From the NCBI RefSeq assembly GCF_900129635.1, contig NZ_FSRB01000002.1, positions 1,082,727 to 1,146,726 on the forward strand: DNA of 64,000 nt, given 5' to 3'. This DNA comes from Singulisphaera sp. GP187 (lineage in GTDB: Bacteria > Planctomycetota > Planctomycetia > Isosphaerales > Isosphaeraceae). A model generated the notes under the pieces. It was not told the DNA's origin. It saw nothing but the letters and a program-made list of their open reading frames with translations, and did not search any database. Position numbers and translations under genes: made by a program. This document shows, one piece after another, positions 35,078-43,794 of this stretch (position 1 is the first letter of the stretch; every line of letters starts with the position of its first letter).

Positions 35078-37492
35078 TTAGACGGGCTTTTTCGGCTTGA
35101 ACCAACGGGAAAGAACCCGGTCGAGTTGATCGGGGATTTCCATGCCCAGGTTGTAGAGCATGTGGTTCAGTTCGCCCGGGTCGTCGAAGTTGAATTGCTG
35201 GCTGTTGGGGGCGTGCCAGAGGATGTAGTTCTCGCTTTTCTTGAAGTCGAGATAGACGGCCGCCAAGCTGTTGTCGCGATAGATCCAGACGGCGATGACG
35301 GGCTTGCTCCCGGAACCACCCATGCGGATCGACGGGGTAAGCATTTCGATCTGTTTATTTGGCATCCCTTGAATCGCGACTTGCCCCGCCGACCGCCCGC
35401 GCACGGACGGGATGACGACCAGGCGGTAGGGGCCGACCGGGACCAGGCGGTGCGCCGGCTTGTTTTTGTTGGGTGACCTGAGGGCGGCGATCGCTTCCTG
35501 CCAGAGGCTTCCGAGGTCGCCGAGCGTGAATCGGTAGGGGTCGGGATTCGCCAGGCCAACGATTCCCTTCTCGCCCGGTCCCGGGTCGTCCACAAGCGCT
35601 TCGAGGTTGATCGATCCGTGCTTGGAGTGCGCCGTCAAGCGATCGGCGTTCGACGCCTGAGAGTCGGACGGGCCGAAGTCGGCGTCGAGTTGGGGGTCGT
35701 CCTCGAAGGAATCGAGTTCGGCGTCGAGTTGTTCGACCACCCGCGCGGGGACGGCCTTTTCGAAGGCGCGGTCGAGCCGCACGCCGGCGTCGGGCACATG
35801 AAGCAAGTGGGCGCAGACGTTGTCCCAGATCGCCTCGGCCTTGGTGCGGGTCTGGCGTTGCCAGCGGACGCGTTCGATCAACGGGTAGACGACTTCGGGC
35901 CAAAGCTCGAGGCTGGCCGGGTCGTTGGCGGCGTTGCGGGTCGCATAGCGGAGCACCGCAGTCCGGAACTTGGCGTCGTCCCGCCAGACCTCGGCGACCC
36001 GGTTCCAACGTTCGACGAGCTCGTCGTCGACCTCGGTCCGTTCGGGAGCAACCTTCTGGAGGTCGCTGAGGACGGCCGGGATCAACCCGGGGTTGAGCCG
36101 TCCCTTGTCGTCGGTCATATGCTCACGAGCATATTTGCTGGCTTCGAGCAACTGCTTGCGGGCCTGGCGGAACTTCTTCGTCTTGGCGGGCGAGTTGCGG
36201 CTCAAGAGATACTTGGCGACGACGATCGGGCTGAGCGAGGATCGGACGTCGGGGCGCTCATCCAGAAGTTTCGCCGCGCTCGCGATCGACTCCTCCGAGT
36301 TCCCGGCGAGCATGATCGAGGTCATGCCGAGAATCAACCGCGCACGGTCGGCATTACGTGGGTCGAGCGGGCGGCGGAGCAAGAGCCCCTTGCGCCGCGA
36401 GCCTCCCAGGAGATAAGCCAGGTAGTGGCCGCAGAGATAACGCTCGTCGGCCGTCAGCATGATCGGCTCGGCCAGGATCGAGTCGAGCATCGACTTGGCC
36501 AGAGGAGGCGCGGCCATCGGTGCGGCGAAGGAGAGCTGCGGCGCGGCAGCAGCAGCGGCCGGAGCCGGAGCCGGTGTTGGCGACAGGGCATCCGGCTTGG
36601 TTTCGGTGAGTGTGATCGTTCCGTTCGCCGAGTCGGACTGGGGCCGCTCGCCGTCCGTCCGGGGAAGTTGGACGGTCACCGCCGTGCCGCGCGCGAGTTC
36701 CCGCTCCATTTCCTCGCGAAGCCGCCGCGCGATCTCCGAACCCGAGCCGGGGCGCTGGTCGGGCTTCTTCGCGAGCATTTGGAGAATCAACGTCTCGAGG
36801 CTCTCGGAGAGCGCCGGGTTGCGGATTCGAGGCCGTTCGGGAACGGCGTTCACGTGCTGAGCGATCACCGACAGCGACTTGCCGGTGAACGGAATCGAGC
36901 CCGCGGCGTTCTCGTAGAGCATCACCCCCAGCGAATAGAGGTCGGTCCGGTAGTCGAGCCGCTGCCCGCTCGCCTGCTCGGGGCTCATGTACTGGGGCGT
37001 TCCGCGGATCGTCCCCGACTCATCCGACTGTTCGGCCATGACCGAGAGTCCGAAGTCGGACAGCTTGGGCTGGTCGGTGGCGGTCAGCAGCACGTTCCCC
37101 GGCTTCATGTCGCGGTGGATCACCCCTTGGTGGTGGGCGTAGTCGAGCGCATCGGCCACGTGGGCCAGGATCCGCAGCCGCTCCGCCAGGGTGATACTGC
37201 GCCAACGTCGCAGGTAGCTGGTCCCATCGACCTCCTCCATGACGAGATACCAGGTCCCGTTGGCCTCGCCGAAGTCATAGAGCCGAACGACGTGATCGTG
37301 GAGCAGCCGCGCGAGGATCTGAGCCTCGAGCCGGATCCGCCGATTCACTTCATCGCCGCTCTGTTCCTTCAAGACCTTGATGGCGACGCTGCGCTGGAGG
37401 ATCTGGTCCGTCGCCCGATAGACGGCCCCCATGCCCCCTCGACCCAACTCCTTCTCGAGGGAAAATCGCTGGTTGAGGGTCGTTCCGATCAC
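35078..37492 (-). CDS. Hanks-type serine/threonine protein kinase with long C-terminal region
   Basis: This 804-residue protein starts at a GTG codon. The kinase domain covers about residues 10-265: glycine loop GRGGMGAVY (17-25), ATP-binding lysine in VAIKVLKEQ (Lys39), catalytic HRDMKPGNVLL near 130, SDFGLSV near 151, and GTPQYMSPEQASG in the activation segment. There is no clear transmembrane helix. After a proline/alanine-rich linker (PTPAPAPAAAAAAPQ) comes a helical region of about 350 residues and a C-terminal domain from about 640, neither of which I recognise. It probably phosphorylates threonines that FHA proteins such as those at 24 kb read. It stands alone. Confidence 0.93.
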   Translation of the reverse strand: MIGTTLNQRFSLEKELGRGGMGAVYRATDQILQRSVAIKVLKEQSGDEVNRRIRLEAQILARLLHDHVVRLYDFGEANGTWYLVMEEVDGTSYLRRWRSITLAERLRILAHVADALDYAHHQGVIHRDMKPGNVLLTATDQPKLSDFGLSVMAEQSDESGTIRGTPQYMSPEQASGQRLDYRTDLYSLGVMLYENAAGSIPFTGKSLSVIAQHVNAVPERPRIRNPALSESLETLILQMLAKKPDQRPGSGSEIARRLREEMERELARGTAVTVQLPRTDGERPQSDSANGTITLTETKPDALSPTPAPAPAAAAAAPQLSFAAPMAAPPLAKSMLDSILAEPIMLTADERYLCGHYLAYLLGGSRRKGLLLRRPLDPRNADRARLILGMTSIMLAGNSEESIASAAKLLDERPDVRSSLSPIVVAKYLLSRNSPAKTKKFRQARKQLLEASKYAREHMTDDKGRLNPGLIPAVLSDLQKVAPERTEVDDELVERWNRVAEVWRDDAKFRTAVLRYATRNAANDPASLELWPEVVYPLIERVRWQRQTRTKAEAIWDNVCAHLLHVPDAGVRLDRAFEKAVPARVVEQLDAELDSFEDDPQLDADFGPSDSQASNADRLTAHSKHGSINLEALVDDPGPGEKGIVGLANPDPYRFTLGDLGSLWQEAIAALRSPNKNKPAHRLVPVGPYRLVVIPSVRGRSAGQVAIQGMPNKQIEMLTPSIRMGGSGSKPVIAVWIYRDNSLAAVYLDFKKSENYILWHAPNSQQFNFDDPGELNHMLYNLGMEIPDQLDRVLSRWFKPKKPV

Positions 37493-37734
37493 CGCAGGAC
37501 TCCCATGGAAAAATTCGCATCGGAACGAGGATTCGTTCTTCGGGACTAATTATCAATATAGCTTGCACAGGCGCCATCGGGGAGCCACCATCCGGAATGA
37601 GATCGCGGCGGTTGACATTCCCGCCGGAGACTCGAAACTGAGGCCGAGGTGAGTGAGGGCTGGCGGTCGTTTTCTCGACGCGCTACAGTGGGGATCGCGA
37701 CCTTTCTCCCGGCCCTCGAGTCCCGGAGCGTGCC

Positions 37735-38493
37735 ATGCCTCTCGAAACTCGCCGCGAGTTTACCCAACACGCCTTGCAGGCGTTGACCGCCCTGGCCTTG
37801 ATCGAAGGGCTGGCGGTGCGCCGCCTGTTCGGAGCCGAGACTCAGCCCATTGTCGACCGCTGGTTCAAAGAACTCGAGACAATCAGTCGTGACATTCACG
37901 ATCACCGAGTCAAAGACCTCGAGTTCCAGAACCAGCTCGAGGCGCTCTACCGGCGGGTGGACCTTCCCTCCTTGTTGAAAACGCTCGACTTCGAGCGAAT
38001 CGCGGCCGGCGTCACCTACCCCGCGCTGGGAGCGAAGAGCCTGCCGGTCGACTTCAAGAACGTCTCGGGCATCTCCACCACCCAAGTCTACGGCCGGCAG
38101 ATTTTCGCGATGAGCCAAGGCCGCTCGGTCATTCCGCACGGTCATGACAACATGGCCACCGGGTTCCTCGTCCTCAAAGGCAGCCTCCGGGGCCGGCATT
38201 ACGACCGCCTGGAAGATCACAAAGATCACTACATCGTCCGCCCGACGGTCGATCGCACCTTCACCCCCGGCGAATACTCAACCGTCTCCGACCACAAAGA
38301 CAACGTTCACTGGTTCCAAGCGCTTTCGAAAGAGCCTGCGTTTATCTTTAACATCCATGTGGATGGCTACAACCCTGAGAACCCCAATAAGCCGAACCGA
38401 GTGTACGTCGATCCCACCGGCGAGAAGCTCTCGGGAGGACTGATTAAAGCCCCCAAGATCACTTATGGGGAAGCCAATCGGATGTACGGCTGA
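37735..38493 (+). CDS. Exported cupin protein, possibly thiol-dioxygenase-like
   Basis: A 252-residue protein. The N-terminus has a twin-arginine-like signal (TRREFTQHALQALTALALIE). The second half is a cupin barrel with a likely metal site: SVIPHGHDNMATGFLVLKGS gives two histidines, and STVSDHKDNVHWFQALSKEP gives a third. The latter stretch resembles the Asn-x-His-x-Phe strand of cysteamine and plant-cysteine dioxygenases. Those use iron to oxidise thiols. This likeness is from reading motifs and is not proof. There is no partner gene next to it. Confidence 0.7.
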   Translation: MPLETRREFTQHALQALTALALIEGLAVRRLFGAETQPIVDRWFKELETISRDIHDHRVKDLEFQNQLEALYRRVDLPSLLKTLDFERIAAGVTYPALGAKSLPVDFKNVSGISTTQVYGRQIFAMSQGRSVIPHGHDNMATGFLVLKGSLRGRHYDRLEDHKDHYIVRPTVDRTFTPGEYSTVSDHKDNVHWFQALSKEPAFIFNIHVDGYNPENPNKPNRVYVDPTGEKLSGGLIKAPKITYGEANRMYG

Positions 38494-38863
38494 CGCGTGG
38501 GATGTGGTTGTCATTAAGATTGAACGTGTTGATGTGATTTTTCTTTCTGTGAAATTGGAGTGTACCGGGCGGTCACGCTTGTGCAGTCTCGGTTCTCATC
38601 CCTGGGACTGCGGGCGACCCGCCCGCATTCTTGCTTTGCCATTGCCTTCCCTGGGACCGCGGGCGTCCCGCCCGCATTCTTGTTTCCTCGGGAATGCTGT
38701 TGTCCAGGTCTTCGTAAAATTGGCATGCAAGTTGACTTATGTTTTGCGTTCGGCTCTTCGAGCGTAGAAACGCCGACGGCCCGTCCCAAAGGACGAGCCG
38801 CCAAGTGAACCGGGTGGCCTTCGAGAGAAGACCGAATCCGCGACGGGTCGGGCCAGGAGCCGA
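38494..38863. other. Intergenic region with a duplicated 35-base repeat
   Basis: No gene is seen. A 35-base sequence of the form TCCCTGGGAC-YGCGGGCG (38599-38633 and 38648-38682), ending GCCCGCATTCTTG, is present twice, 49 bases apart, with two differences. Its core CGGGCG/CGCCCG is palindromic, so each copy can fold. Confidence 0.7.
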
Positions 38864-39160
38864 TTAGCGGTTGTCCCGCTCCCAACTCTCGATCGCAGCC
38901 TTGTACCAGGCAGCTTCGCTGGCGCCCGGCATCCGATTGCGTTCGGCCTGGACCAAGCGATCGACCAGGGCATCATTGCCCAGCGCCTTGACCCGCAGGT
39001 TTTTGCGGAGTTGCGCAACCTCGCCGGCACCGGCTTGTGCGGATTTGTTGCCCGGCCCTGATCGTGCCGAAACGCCGATCGGAGATCCCTTGCTGAACGC
39101 CCAGAGCGCGGCGACGATCAACCCGACGACGATGACAGCAAGAATCCATCCTCCACCCAT
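38864..39160 (-). CDS. Small membrane-anchored protein of unknown function
   Basis: A 98-residue protein with one N-terminal transmembrane helix (MGGGWILAVIVVGLIVAALW) followed by a polar linker and a charged helical domain (GNDALVDRLVQAERNRMPGA, then EAAWYKAAIESWERDNR). The ATG at 39160 is chosen because GGAGG lies seven bases before it; a TTG two codons earlier is too near that site. The composition is normal, and the arrangement of a helix anchor and short soluble tail is common in small envelope proteins. I do not recognise a family. Confidence 0.65.
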   Translation of the reverse strand: MGGGWILAVIVVGLIVAALWAFSKGSPIGVSARSGPGNKSAQAGAGEVAQLRKNLRVKALGNDALVDRLVQAERNRMPGASEAAWYKAAIESWERDNR

Positions 39161-39284
39161 CTCCAACCCTCCGATTGATACCCAGCCTCTGATCTGAAAC
39201 CGATTCGTCTCTCATTTGGGATGGCCGACCAAGGGGAAGGGCCAACCGAGACTCGTCCGCCCGTCCTTGGAGTCCTTCAGGGTA

Positions 39285-39512
39285 TCATGTCTTCGACTTC
39301 GGTCGAGAGGGGGGGCCGATGGATGTGATCGGGGTGAACGATGGGGAATCGCTCGCGGGGAACGATTCTTCGGACGCTTCATCGACCTCGTCACTTGCCA
39401 GTAACCTTTCGCGGTCGCTCTGGATTTCGCGAGGATGGGTGTCTCCCTCAAGCCCCTTGGGAGGAGGAAAATCTGGGGAAAACGTGGGTTCGGGCTTCTT
39501 CTCGTCCTTCAT
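39285..39512 (-). CDS. Small conserved acidic protein (VDEASEESFPASD motif)
   Basis: A 75-residue hydrophilic protein with the motif VDEASEESFPASDSPSFTP in its C-terminal half, which is nearly the same as the core of a widespread family of short bacterial proteins of unknown function. The N-terminal half is lysine- and proline-rich and probably disordered. It has no signal or membrane segment. It lies between another small gene and rsmH, on the opposite strand to rsmH. Confidence 0.75.
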   Translation of the reverse strand: MKDEKKPEPTFSPDFPPPKGLEGDTHPREIQSDRERLLASDEVDEASEESFPASDSPSFTPITSIGPPSRPKSKT

Positions 39513-39926
39513 GGAAGCCTCTCGATCCTGGAAAAAATCATCTGGGGCCGATTGTCAAAATATCAGGATTGTTCCATGCAATTCATGCGCCGCCGAGTTT
39601 GGCTCGATGGCCCGTCTCAGGGCAGTTGGATCGTCGCTTTTGGCGATTTGTGTGGTTGCCATCGGGATTAAGGGGTGGCCGAAGCACCACGGGATCGCCC
39701 TGAAACGGAAAGGTGGTGAAGTCACCTCCCCGGCCTGGCCGATAAAACGAATGGCGGTATTCCGTTTTGACACGGTCAGGAGGTCCCGCGACGGGGTTCC
39801 GGACCGGTGGCCCTCATCAGGCCGCCCGGGGTTGACAGGAATCCCGACAAGGTTAGAGTCGGCGCTTCGGATCGTGTCGTTCCGGCCGATCGATTTTTAC
39901 GGGTCTTTCCCATCAACGAGCCCGCT
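39513..39926. other. Intergenic region with the rsmH promoter
   Basis: There is no gene in these 414 bases, although the rsmH frame stays open back to 39807. The first 260 bases are lower in GC than the neighbourhood. A likely promoter lies at 39832-39859. Confidence 0.5.
39832..39859 (+). promoter_or_regulatory. Candidate promoter of rsmH
   Basis: TTGACA (39832-39837) and TAGAGT (39854-39859) are 16 bases apart. If used, transcription begins near 39866, so the start codon must be downstream; this favours the GTG at 39927 over 39807. Confidence 0.5.
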
Positions 39927-40880
39927 GTGTCCCTCGATCCCAATTCGCCGAAGCCAGTCCATCGGTCCGTGCTTTTGAACGAGGTCCTCTCGTGGCTCCC
40001 TCCGCGCGAAGGGGCCGTGTGGGTGGATGGCACCGTGGGCGCCGGCGGGCATGCGGCAGCCCTGGCGACTCGGGTCGGATCGACCGGCCGGGTCATCGGG
40101 CTCGATCGCGATCCTGAGATGCTCACCCTGGCCGGGCAGGCGACGAGCGGATTGCCGGTCTCGTTGGTGCAGGCGCCTTACAGTGATCTGGCCGAGGTCC
40201 TCTACAAAATGGGCCTGGACGGGGTCGACGGAATCCTCCTCGATCTCGGCCTGTCGTCGGATCAACTCGCCTGGGCGGAACGTGGTTTCAGCTTTGCGGC
40301 CGACGGCCCGCTCGACATGCGCTTCGACCCCAATGCGTCGTTGACGGCGGCCGAGATCGTGAACACCTGGAAAGAAGAGGAACTGGCCAACCTGTTCTTC
40401 GAGTACGGCGAAGAGCGGTACAGCCGGCGGGTGGCGAAGCGGATCGTGGAAGGTCGGCGGATCGTGCCGATCACGACCACCGGCCGGCTCGCGGAAATCG
40501 TGCGCAAGAGCATCCCGGGGAAGTGGGGACCGATCGACCCGGCCACCCGGGTTTTCCAGGCGCTCCGGATCCGGGTCAATGACGAGCTCGACCATCTGGA
40601 TTCGATCCTCGAGCAACTTCCCGACTTGCTCCATCCGGGAGGCCGCGCGGTCATCATCAGCTTCCACTCGCTGGAGGACCGGCGCGTGAAAGTGGCGTTC
40701 CGCGATGACCCGAATTTGAAAGCCCTGACACGCAAGCCTGTGACGGCATCGGCTGAGGAGATGGCTGTCAACCCCCGAGCGCGAAGCGCGAAATTGAGGG
40801 TCGCCGAGCGATGTCCCATTCAGGAAGTTCCGCCGTTGCCGTCGTACAGCCGCTCGAAAGAGAGGAGGGGCGACCGTTGA
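39927..40880 (+). CDS. rsmH: 16S rRNA (cytosine(1402)-N4)-methyltransferase RsmH
   Basis: A 317-residue enzyme (formerly MraW) that methylates N4 of C1402 in 16S rRNA, in the P site of the ribosome, using S-adenosylmethionine. The SAM motif is DGTVGAGGHAAAL near residue 34. Family segments ILLDLGLSSDQLAWAERGFS, GPLDMRFDPNASLTAAEIVN and HPGGRAVIISFHSLEDRRVK are intact. The GTG start puts the conserved VHRSVLLNEVL near residue 11, as in most homologues. rsmH normally opens the division and cell-wall cluster; here it is followed by an overlapping LysM gene, and ftsI and murE are not in line. Confidence 0.95.
   Translation: MSLDPNSPKPVHRSVLLNEVLSWLPPREGAVWVDGTVGAGGHAAALATRVGSTGRVIGLDRDPEMLTLAGQATSGLPVSLVQAPYSDLAEVLYKMGLDGVDGILLDLGLSSDQLAWAERGFSFAADGPLDMRFDPNASLTAAEIVNTWKEEELANLFFEYGEERYSRRVAKRIVEGRRIVPITTTGRLAEIVRKSIPGKWGPIDPATRVFQALRIRVNDELDHLDSILEQLPDLLHPGGRAVIISFHSLEDRRVKVAFRDDPNLKALTRKPVTASAEEMAVNPRARSAKLRVAERCPIQEVPPLPSYSRSKERRGDR
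40863..40870 (+). promoter_or_regulatory. Shine-Dalgarno site that sets the LysM start
   Basis: AGGAGGGG lies six bases before the TTG at 40877, inside the end of rsmH. The TTG overlaps the rsmH stop (TTGA), so the downstream gene is translationally coupled. The longer open frame back to 40811 has no such site. Confidence 0.7.
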
Positions 40881-42928
40881 GTGAACACGACCATCTTCCC
40901 GACGCGGCGCTCGCTCCCGAATCGGAGTTCGAGGCGACGTACGAACACGAACAAGCACACGAAGGGGACGAAGGCGAGCCCAGTGGGCATGAGCATGCCC
41001 CGACGAAGAAGGGCTCCCGCTTTGCGTTCGCTCAGCGTGGCAAGCTCGGCTTTACCAAGTTGAAGCGTGAGACACGGTTTGGCATTGCGGCGTTGCTCTC
41101 GTTCTTGATCCTGGTCTCCGTCCTGCTCGTGAATAAGGGCTCCAAGAAGGGGACTAAGCCGCCGCTGCCGATGGCCATGGCTCCGCCAGAGGCTTCGTCA
41201 TCCGACTCCTCGAGTTCGAAGCCTGAATCCGCCTCGGCTCCGGATAAAGCCAAGCCTCGAGTCAAGAAACCGGATGGACCGAGCGAACCCAAGACAGAGC
41301 CCGGGACACCGCCCGCTCCCATGGAGCCGAATTCCGATTCCTTGGTCGCAGAGGGGACACGCCCGCCGCGCTCGGATACGAATCTGCAGGATGCGGGGAA
41401 TGTAGAGATTCGTCCGGTCGCCTTGGAGTCGGAAACGACCTCGCCACTCCCTCCTCCGGCCACGCAGTCGGCCCTCGATGGCCTCGATTTGGGGGCGGGA
41501 AAGGAGGCTGATAAGGAATTCCCGCTGCCTGCCGATCCCTCCGTCGCCGCGGCGACGAATGAGTCGGACAAGAACATTGCGACCGCTCCGGAACCCGCGC
41601 CCGCCCCGGCCCCGGCGCCGGCCCCGGGGGCCGAATCCCCCTCATTGCCGCCGAGCGAGACGGAACCACCGAAACCGGCTCAGGGGGGCACTTCCGAACT
41701 TGCGCCCCCTGTCGGCGCAGAAATGCCCGACGGGAACGCTCCGCCGCAAGCGGCCGCTCCTCCCATGCCAGCGTCCGAAGCGAGTGCTCCTCCAGCCCAA
41801 GCGGCCGCTCCTCCCAAGCCAGCGTCCGAAGCGAGTGCTCCTCCAGCCCAAGCGGCCGCTCCTCCCATGCCAGCGTCTGACGTGAGTGCTCCTCCGGCTC
41901 AAGCCGAGGTGCCATCGAAACAATTAGCCGACCCGGGACCGGGGCTCCCGCCTCCCAGTACGGCTCCGGCCTTGGGAACGGACCAGGCGCCGGCCACGGC
42001 CAAGGTCGCTGCGCCGGTCCCGACGGATGTCGGATCGGCCGCGGTCCGGCCCGCTGTGGACGTTCCCAACTTCGCACCATCGCCGGCGAGTGACGAGGCG
42101 GTGGCGGTGTCCGCCGCCCCGCCCGAAATCAAGCCGGGCGAAGGAATCCCGATCCCGAATGCGGGAAAGGGCCGCAGCCTGGATGAGGACCTGGGAACGA
42201 AACTCGCTCCGGCGACCGCGGCGGTTGGTGCCTCCATGGCCGCCGCAGGTTCAGGTGCGGTCGCGGCTAAGGCGGAGGCTGAGGAAAGCGGCCAGGACCT
42301 GCTCACCTCCGAATTGCATGTGGTCCAGAGCGGCGAGAACTTTTGGACGATCTCCAAGTACTACTACAACTCCGGTCGCTACTACATGGCCTTGTGGAAG
42401 GCGAACAGCCGGACCGTCTCCGCTGCCGACCAGCTTACCGTCGGCCAGACCATCGTGATCCCACCCCTGGAAGCGCTTGACCGCCGCGAGATCGTGCCGC
42501 CCCGAAAGGCGAATGCCGGTTCGTCGTCCTCATCCGCCCGGACGAGTTCACCGATTCGTAAGACGTCGCGCTCCAAGCCGAAGGAAGACGACTCGACTCA
42601 CCCGGGGGCGCAGTCGTCGTCGGAGGTCGACCTGATTCTGCCGATCGACAACTCACTGATCACCCGGCGGAATCGTTTGCAATCGAACGATGAGCTCGAT
42701 CCTCCTCCCGAGAAACGCTATCAGGCGTCCCGGCCGCGCTACAAGGTTCGCCACTCGAGCGAGACGTTGCGGAGTATCGCACGGGAAACGTTGAAGGACC
42801 CCCGTCGCTCGGACGAGATCTTCGACCTGAACCGCGACATCCTCAACGACAACCCCCGTCCGAAGTTGGTCGAGGGGCAGATCCTCGTCTTGCCCGAAGA
42901 CGCCCGATTAGGTCGGGCGTCGCGGTGA
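40877..42928 (+). CDS. Membrane-anchored LysM protein with proline/alanine repeats
   Basis: The product is 683 residues from the TTG. It has an acidic histidine-rich cytoplasmic tail of about 65 residues, one transmembrane helix (FGIAALLSFLILVSVLLV, about 69-86), and a very long low-complexity region rich in Pro, Ala, Ser and Glu, which includes three 17-residue repeats. Next come a LysM domain (HVVQSGENFWTISKYYYNSG, then QTIVIPP) and a second, weaker LysM-like domain near the end (YKVRHSSETLRSIARE). LysM binds peptidoglycan sugars. The topology, with a short inner tail and a single helix, and the place directly after rsmH are those of FtsL, although there is no sequence likeness. A tether from membrane to cell wall is the likely role. 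Confidence 0.8.
   Translation: MSEHDHLPDAALAPESEFEATYEHEQAHEGDEGEPSGHEHAPTKKGSRFAFAQRGKLGFTKLKRETRFGIAALLSFLILVSVLLVNKGSKKGTKPPLPMAMAPPEASSSDSSSSKPESASAPDKAKPRVKKPDGPSEPKTEPGTPPAPMEPNSDSLVAEGTRPPRSDTNLQDAGNVEIRPVALESETTSPLPPPATQSALDGLDLGAGKEADKEFPLPADPSVAAATNESDKNIATAPEPAPAPAPAPAPGAESPSLPPSETEPPKPAQGGTSELAPPVGAEMPDGNAPPQAAAPPMPASEASAPPAQAAAPPKPASEASAPPAQAAAPPMPASDVSAPPAQAEVPSKQLADPGPGLPPPSTAPALGTDQAPATAKVAAPVPTDVGSAAVRPAVDVPNFAPSPASDEAVAVSAAPPEIKPGEGIPIPNAGKGRSLDEDLGTKLAPATAAVGASMAAAGSGAVAAKAEAEESGQDLLTSELHVVQSGENFWTISKYYYNSGRYYMALWKANSRTVSAADQLTVGQTIVIPPLEALDRREIVPPRKANAGSSSSSARTSSPIRKTSRSKPKEDDSTHPGAQSSSEVDLILPIDNSLITRRNRLQSNDELDPPPEKRYQASRPRYKVRHSSETLRSIARETLKDPRRSDEIFDLNRDILNDNPRPKLVEGQILVLPEDARLGRASR
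41747..41899 (+). repeat. Three 51-base tandem repeats within the LysM gene
   Basis: Three head-to-tail copies of a 51-base unit encode QAAAPPMPASEASAPPA and close variants. The third copy has diverged at its end (SDVSAPPA). The unit is a multiple of three, so changes in copy number would keep the frame and alter the length of the tether. Confidence 0.92.
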
Positions 42929-43794
42929 GAGGATCGTTCTGAGCGCGCATGAGTGGTTCGCCGTACATAAACGCTCACCTGAACATTTCAAATTCCAGGT
43001 GGGGGAATGCTTGTCGAGGGTCAGGAAAGCAAGGTACGGAAACCGCGTTCGACAAGCCGGTTTGTGTCAATCCGAAGGGGCGACCGCTCATACCAGTCCT
43101 ACAGCGGTTTGTCGTCGAGGAACGCAGGCACACTCTCGCCGGTTTCAGCCCCAACGGGGCGGCCCAAGGTAGCCCGGGGCAACGCCCCGGGGAATTAACA
43201 TGTCCGCATTCAAGAGCCCTGTAAGGGCGGCCTAATCTGAGCGATAGTCTTGCGATGTAGGTCATGCTGCCATAATCCTTTAGGTCGCCCTTTCAGGGCT
43301 GCTGATACTCGTGGCCGAATCCCCAGGGCGTTGCCCTGGGCTTCCTTGGGCCGCCCCGTTGGGGCTGAATTTAAACAAGCGAACATGAGAATGCTTGCTG
43401 TGTGCGTCCAAATCGCCATGATTCGTGCGCCATCCGACGGTAAACCCCTGTAGGTTTCACGGTCGCCCGTTCGGGGCTACAACGCAAGGAAATATGACGA
43501 AGATTCACCAGGGGGGCACCTCTGGCTATGAACGGTCGCCTCTCTGGGACTGCAATTCGCGTGCATTCCTTTTTTTGATTTTTAGGATCGCTCCTGCTCT
43601 TGTTGGACATCGCTGGGGAGAGCGGGACCGGGTGATCATGCAAGGCACCCTGATCTCAGGTTGGTGATGGTGTGATGGAATCGATTTCGCCGTACCGACT
43701 CCCGCGCGGAGATCACCCGGGTGGGGTGATTACGCTGGGTGGTCGGTACCGACTGGGTGGTGGTGTGGGGATGGTGGATCAGGGTGTGGGGGCG
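42929..43794. other. 866-base intergenic region with a nested palindrome
   Basis: No gene is recognised. Most of it is structured repeat DNA: a long nested inverted repeat (43144-43369) and loose copies of a GGGCGACCG-type palindrome near 43075-43095, 43460-43485 and 43525-43550. It separates the convergent LysM and MurE-like genes. Confidence 0.7.
43144..43369. repeat. 226-base nested inverted repeat
   Basis: The outer arms of 50 bases (43144-43193 and 43320-43369) start TTCAGCCCCAACGGGGCGGC and match with only a few differences. The inner arms of 21 bases (43215-43235 and 43280-43300) start AGCCCTG and end GGCCTAA or GACCTAA. The whole can form one long cruciform or hairpin. No open frame fits inside it. 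Confidence 0.85.
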
